15,385 nucleotides of DNA from a bacterium (GTDB lineage Bacteria > Myxococcota_A > Bradymonadia > UBA7976 > UBA1532), in contig JAUHVS010000063.1 in NCBI GenBank assembly GCA_030424955.1, forward strand, positions 1 through 15,385, in the 5' to 3' direction. The translations under genes and the position numbers were made by a program. Positions within the stretch are counted from its first letter, which is position 1. Each line of letters begins with the position of its first letter. Positions 14,389 to 15,385 of the stretch are shown here, one piece after another. Below the pieces are notes generated by a model. The model saw nothing but the letters and a program-made list of their open reading frames with translations, ran no database searches and was not told the origin of the DNA.

Positions 14389-14412
14389 CTTTCGGTCACT
14401 GTCGGTCGAAAG
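14389..14412 (-). promoter_or_regulatory. Candidate operator in the nuo promoter region
   Basis: CTTTCG (14389-14394) and CGAAAG (14407-14412) are inverted arms. Within them TCGGTC occurs twice (14392-14397 and 14402-14407) with a 10-bp period, one helical turn. This combination suits a regulator-binding site at 67-90 bp upstream of the nuoA start. No convincing -35/-10 pair could be placed beside it. Confidence 0.4.
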
Positions 14413-14440
14413 TTGAGCGCGGGGTAAGCCAGCGCCACGG

Positions 14441-14454
14441 TGCGCGGCCGCGCA
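14441..14454. repeat. 14-bp perfect palindrome in the nuo upstream spacer
   Basis: TGCGCGGCCGCGCA is its own reverse complement. It lies 119-132 bp upstream of nuoA. In such GC-rich DNA this may be chance, but it could be a dimer-binding site. Confidence 0.35.
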
Positions 14455-14480
14455 GGGGCTGGTGGTGGGTCAGGATCACA

Positions 14481-14501
14481 CCGGGGGCCGCCCGCCCCCG
14501 G
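14481..14501 (-). terminator. GC-rich terminator-like hairpin after the cysteine-rich secreted protein gene
   Basis: CCGGGGGC (14481-14488) and GCCCCCGG (14494-14501) form an 8-bp all-GC stem with a 5-nt loop. It begins 5 nt after the TGA of the minus-strand gene ending at 14507. No U-tract follows, so it may stop transcription only partly or protect the 3' end. It separates that gene from the nuo promoter region. Confidence 0.5.
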
Positions 14502-14506
14502 CGGGG

Positions 14507-15385
14507 TCAGGGCAGCGCGGCGTCGCTGGCGGGCAGGCTCATGCCCTGCCCGCCCATGGCCGGCTGGCAGAGCGCCGACGGCCGGTCCGCGCCCAGGATC
14601 ACCGTCAGCCGCTCAGCGGGCAGGCAGATCCCCCGCCACTGATCGCAGCGGTAGCCCTCGCCCACCCGGCAGGCGCTGTCGTCATCACAGGCCTTCAGCC
14701 ACGCGACGGTGGGGCCCATGCTCAGGCCCTCGACCACCGCCAGCCGCCCCGACGCCGGGCGGCAGCCGGGCGCGTCCCCCACCGGCAGCACGCACAGGCC
14801 CCCGGGCGAGTCCGTCAGGCAGCGGCCGGCGCCCCCGCAGGCCGCGTCGGCCGCGCCCATGCCACCCATGCCGCCCACGTGGCTGCAGCCGTCGCCCAGG
14901 GCGACCCCGCAGTCGTCGGCCCGGGCCGCGACGGGCGGGGTGGGCTCGGGGGCGCAGGGCACGGGCGAGCGCACCAGGTGAAAGCCCGCGGGCACCGCGT
15001 TGCCCGACGGCCCCGTGGCGCCGCCCGCGGGCGCGTACAGCAGCGCGCTGGGGCCGTTCATGCCCACGAAGGGCTCGTCGGCGTCCTTGCGGTGATCCCC
15101 GTCGTCATCGCGGTAGGCCAGGGCGCGGGCCAGGCCGTAGCCCCCCGCCGCCCCCGCCACCCACAGCGCCGGCGCCGGGTGCTCGAACACGTTCAGCGCC
15201 ACCCGGTCCAGGGGCGCCGCCGCCGCGCTCGTCACCGGCTGCTCCACCAGGGCGTCGAGCGGGGCGTCGGGCCCCGCGGGGCTCCAGAACAGCGCCACCC
15301 GCACCGGCACGCCGTCGTAGTGGGCGGGGTCGTCCAGGCTCGACACCTCGAGCGGGAGCTGGGCCACCGGCTCGCCGCGGTAGCC
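14507..15385 (-). CDS. Cysteine-rich secreted or surface protein, C-terminal part (5' truncated by window edge)
   Basis: The function is not known. The frame is open to the right edge (it reads G-Y-R-G-E-P-V-A-Q before the first possible GTG at 15367), so the N-terminus, probably with a signal peptide, is outside. The visible start, YRGEP followed by L-x-x-x-V and VPVRVALFWSP, resembles a short beta-domain seen in many myxobacteria-type lipoproteins. A middle part has an acidic, calcium-loop-like stretch (YRDDDGDHRKDADEPF). The C-terminal half holds 12 cysteines, with a Gly/Met run (GGMGGMGAAD) and a CDDDSACRVGEGYRCD block followed by GIC, like short disulfide repeats of Myxococcota secreted proteins. 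Its stop is 184 bp before nuoA on the same strand, with a hairpin between, so it is probably a separate unit. Confidence 0.7.
   Translation of the reverse strand, partial: GYRGEPVAQLPLEVSSLDDPAHYDGVPVRVALFWSPAGPDAPLDALVEQPVTSAAAAPLDRVALNVFEHPAPALWVAGAAGGYGLARALAYRDDDGDHRKDADEPFVGMNGPSALLYAPAGGATGPSGNAVPAGFHLVRSPVPCAPEPTPPVAARADDCGVALGDGCSHVGGMGGMGAADAACGGAGRCLTDSPGGLCVLPVGDAPGCRPASGRLAVVEGLSMGPTVAWLKACDDDSACRVGEGYRCDQWRGICLPAERLTVILGADRPSALCQPAMGGQGMSLPASDAALP

Noticed and set aside
14415..14435. Sigma-54-like GG-N10-GC match upstream of nuoA
   Set aside because: Only the minimal GG/GC spacing fits. In DNA this GC-rich such matches occur by chance and the rest of the consensus is missing.

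Overview
This window most likely comes from a high-GC Gram-negative bacterium of the Myxococcota or former Deltaproteobacteria. The grounds are very high GC with strong third-position G/C bias, several lipoproteins and secreted proteins including a beta-barrel-like one, and a cysteine-rich secreted protein with repeats of a kind often seen in myxobacteria-like genomes. The taxonomic call is inference, because no rRNA or other marker gene is present. Almost everything is on the minus strand; the one plus-strand gene is a 5'-truncated acetyltransferase at the left edge.

The core of the window (14322 down to 4155) is one compact respiratory complex I operon in the order nuoA-B-C-D-H-I-J-K-L-M-N. 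These are the quinone-reducing module (B, C, D, I), the membrane connector (A, H, J, K) and the three antiporter-like proton-pumping subunits (L, M, N). All ten junctions overlap or are separated by no more than 5 nt. The NADH-oxidising module nuoE, nuoF and nuoG is absent: nuoD overlaps nuoH directly, where E-F-G usually sit. Either this is an 11-subunit complex with a different electron donor, or EFG lie elsewhere in the genome.

Three oddities stand out inside the operon. NuoI carries a 65-residue Lys/Ala/Pro/Glu repeat tail and NuoB an Ala-rich tail. NuoM appears to lack the usual TM7 lysine. Several subunits end in a Lys-Gly pair whose AAG-GGN codons form the Shine-Dalgarno site of the next gene.

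Left of the operon lies a single gene (3515-4018) for a secreted, lysine-rich protein with 12 cysteines, including a twin CX3C arrangement. Next comes a four-gene unit (3377 down to 301): an endonuclease/exonuclease/phosphatase-family lipoprotein, a beta-barrel-like outer-membrane protein, a Tat-type NHL-repeat lipoprotein and a small DUF6916-like protein. Three of its members overlap or nearly abut as if translated together. The lipoprotein gene and the cysteine-rich gene each have a leader inverted repeat covering the ribosome-binding site.

Right of the operon, a 184-bp spacer (14323-14506) holds the probable nuo promoter region, with a palindrome, a helical-phase direct repeat and a leader hairpin. 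Beyond it is the 3' part of a cysteine-rich secreted protein gene that runs off the right edge. No RNA genes, IS elements, prophage genes or CRISPR arrays were seen, and no gene-free stretch exceeds 300 bases.
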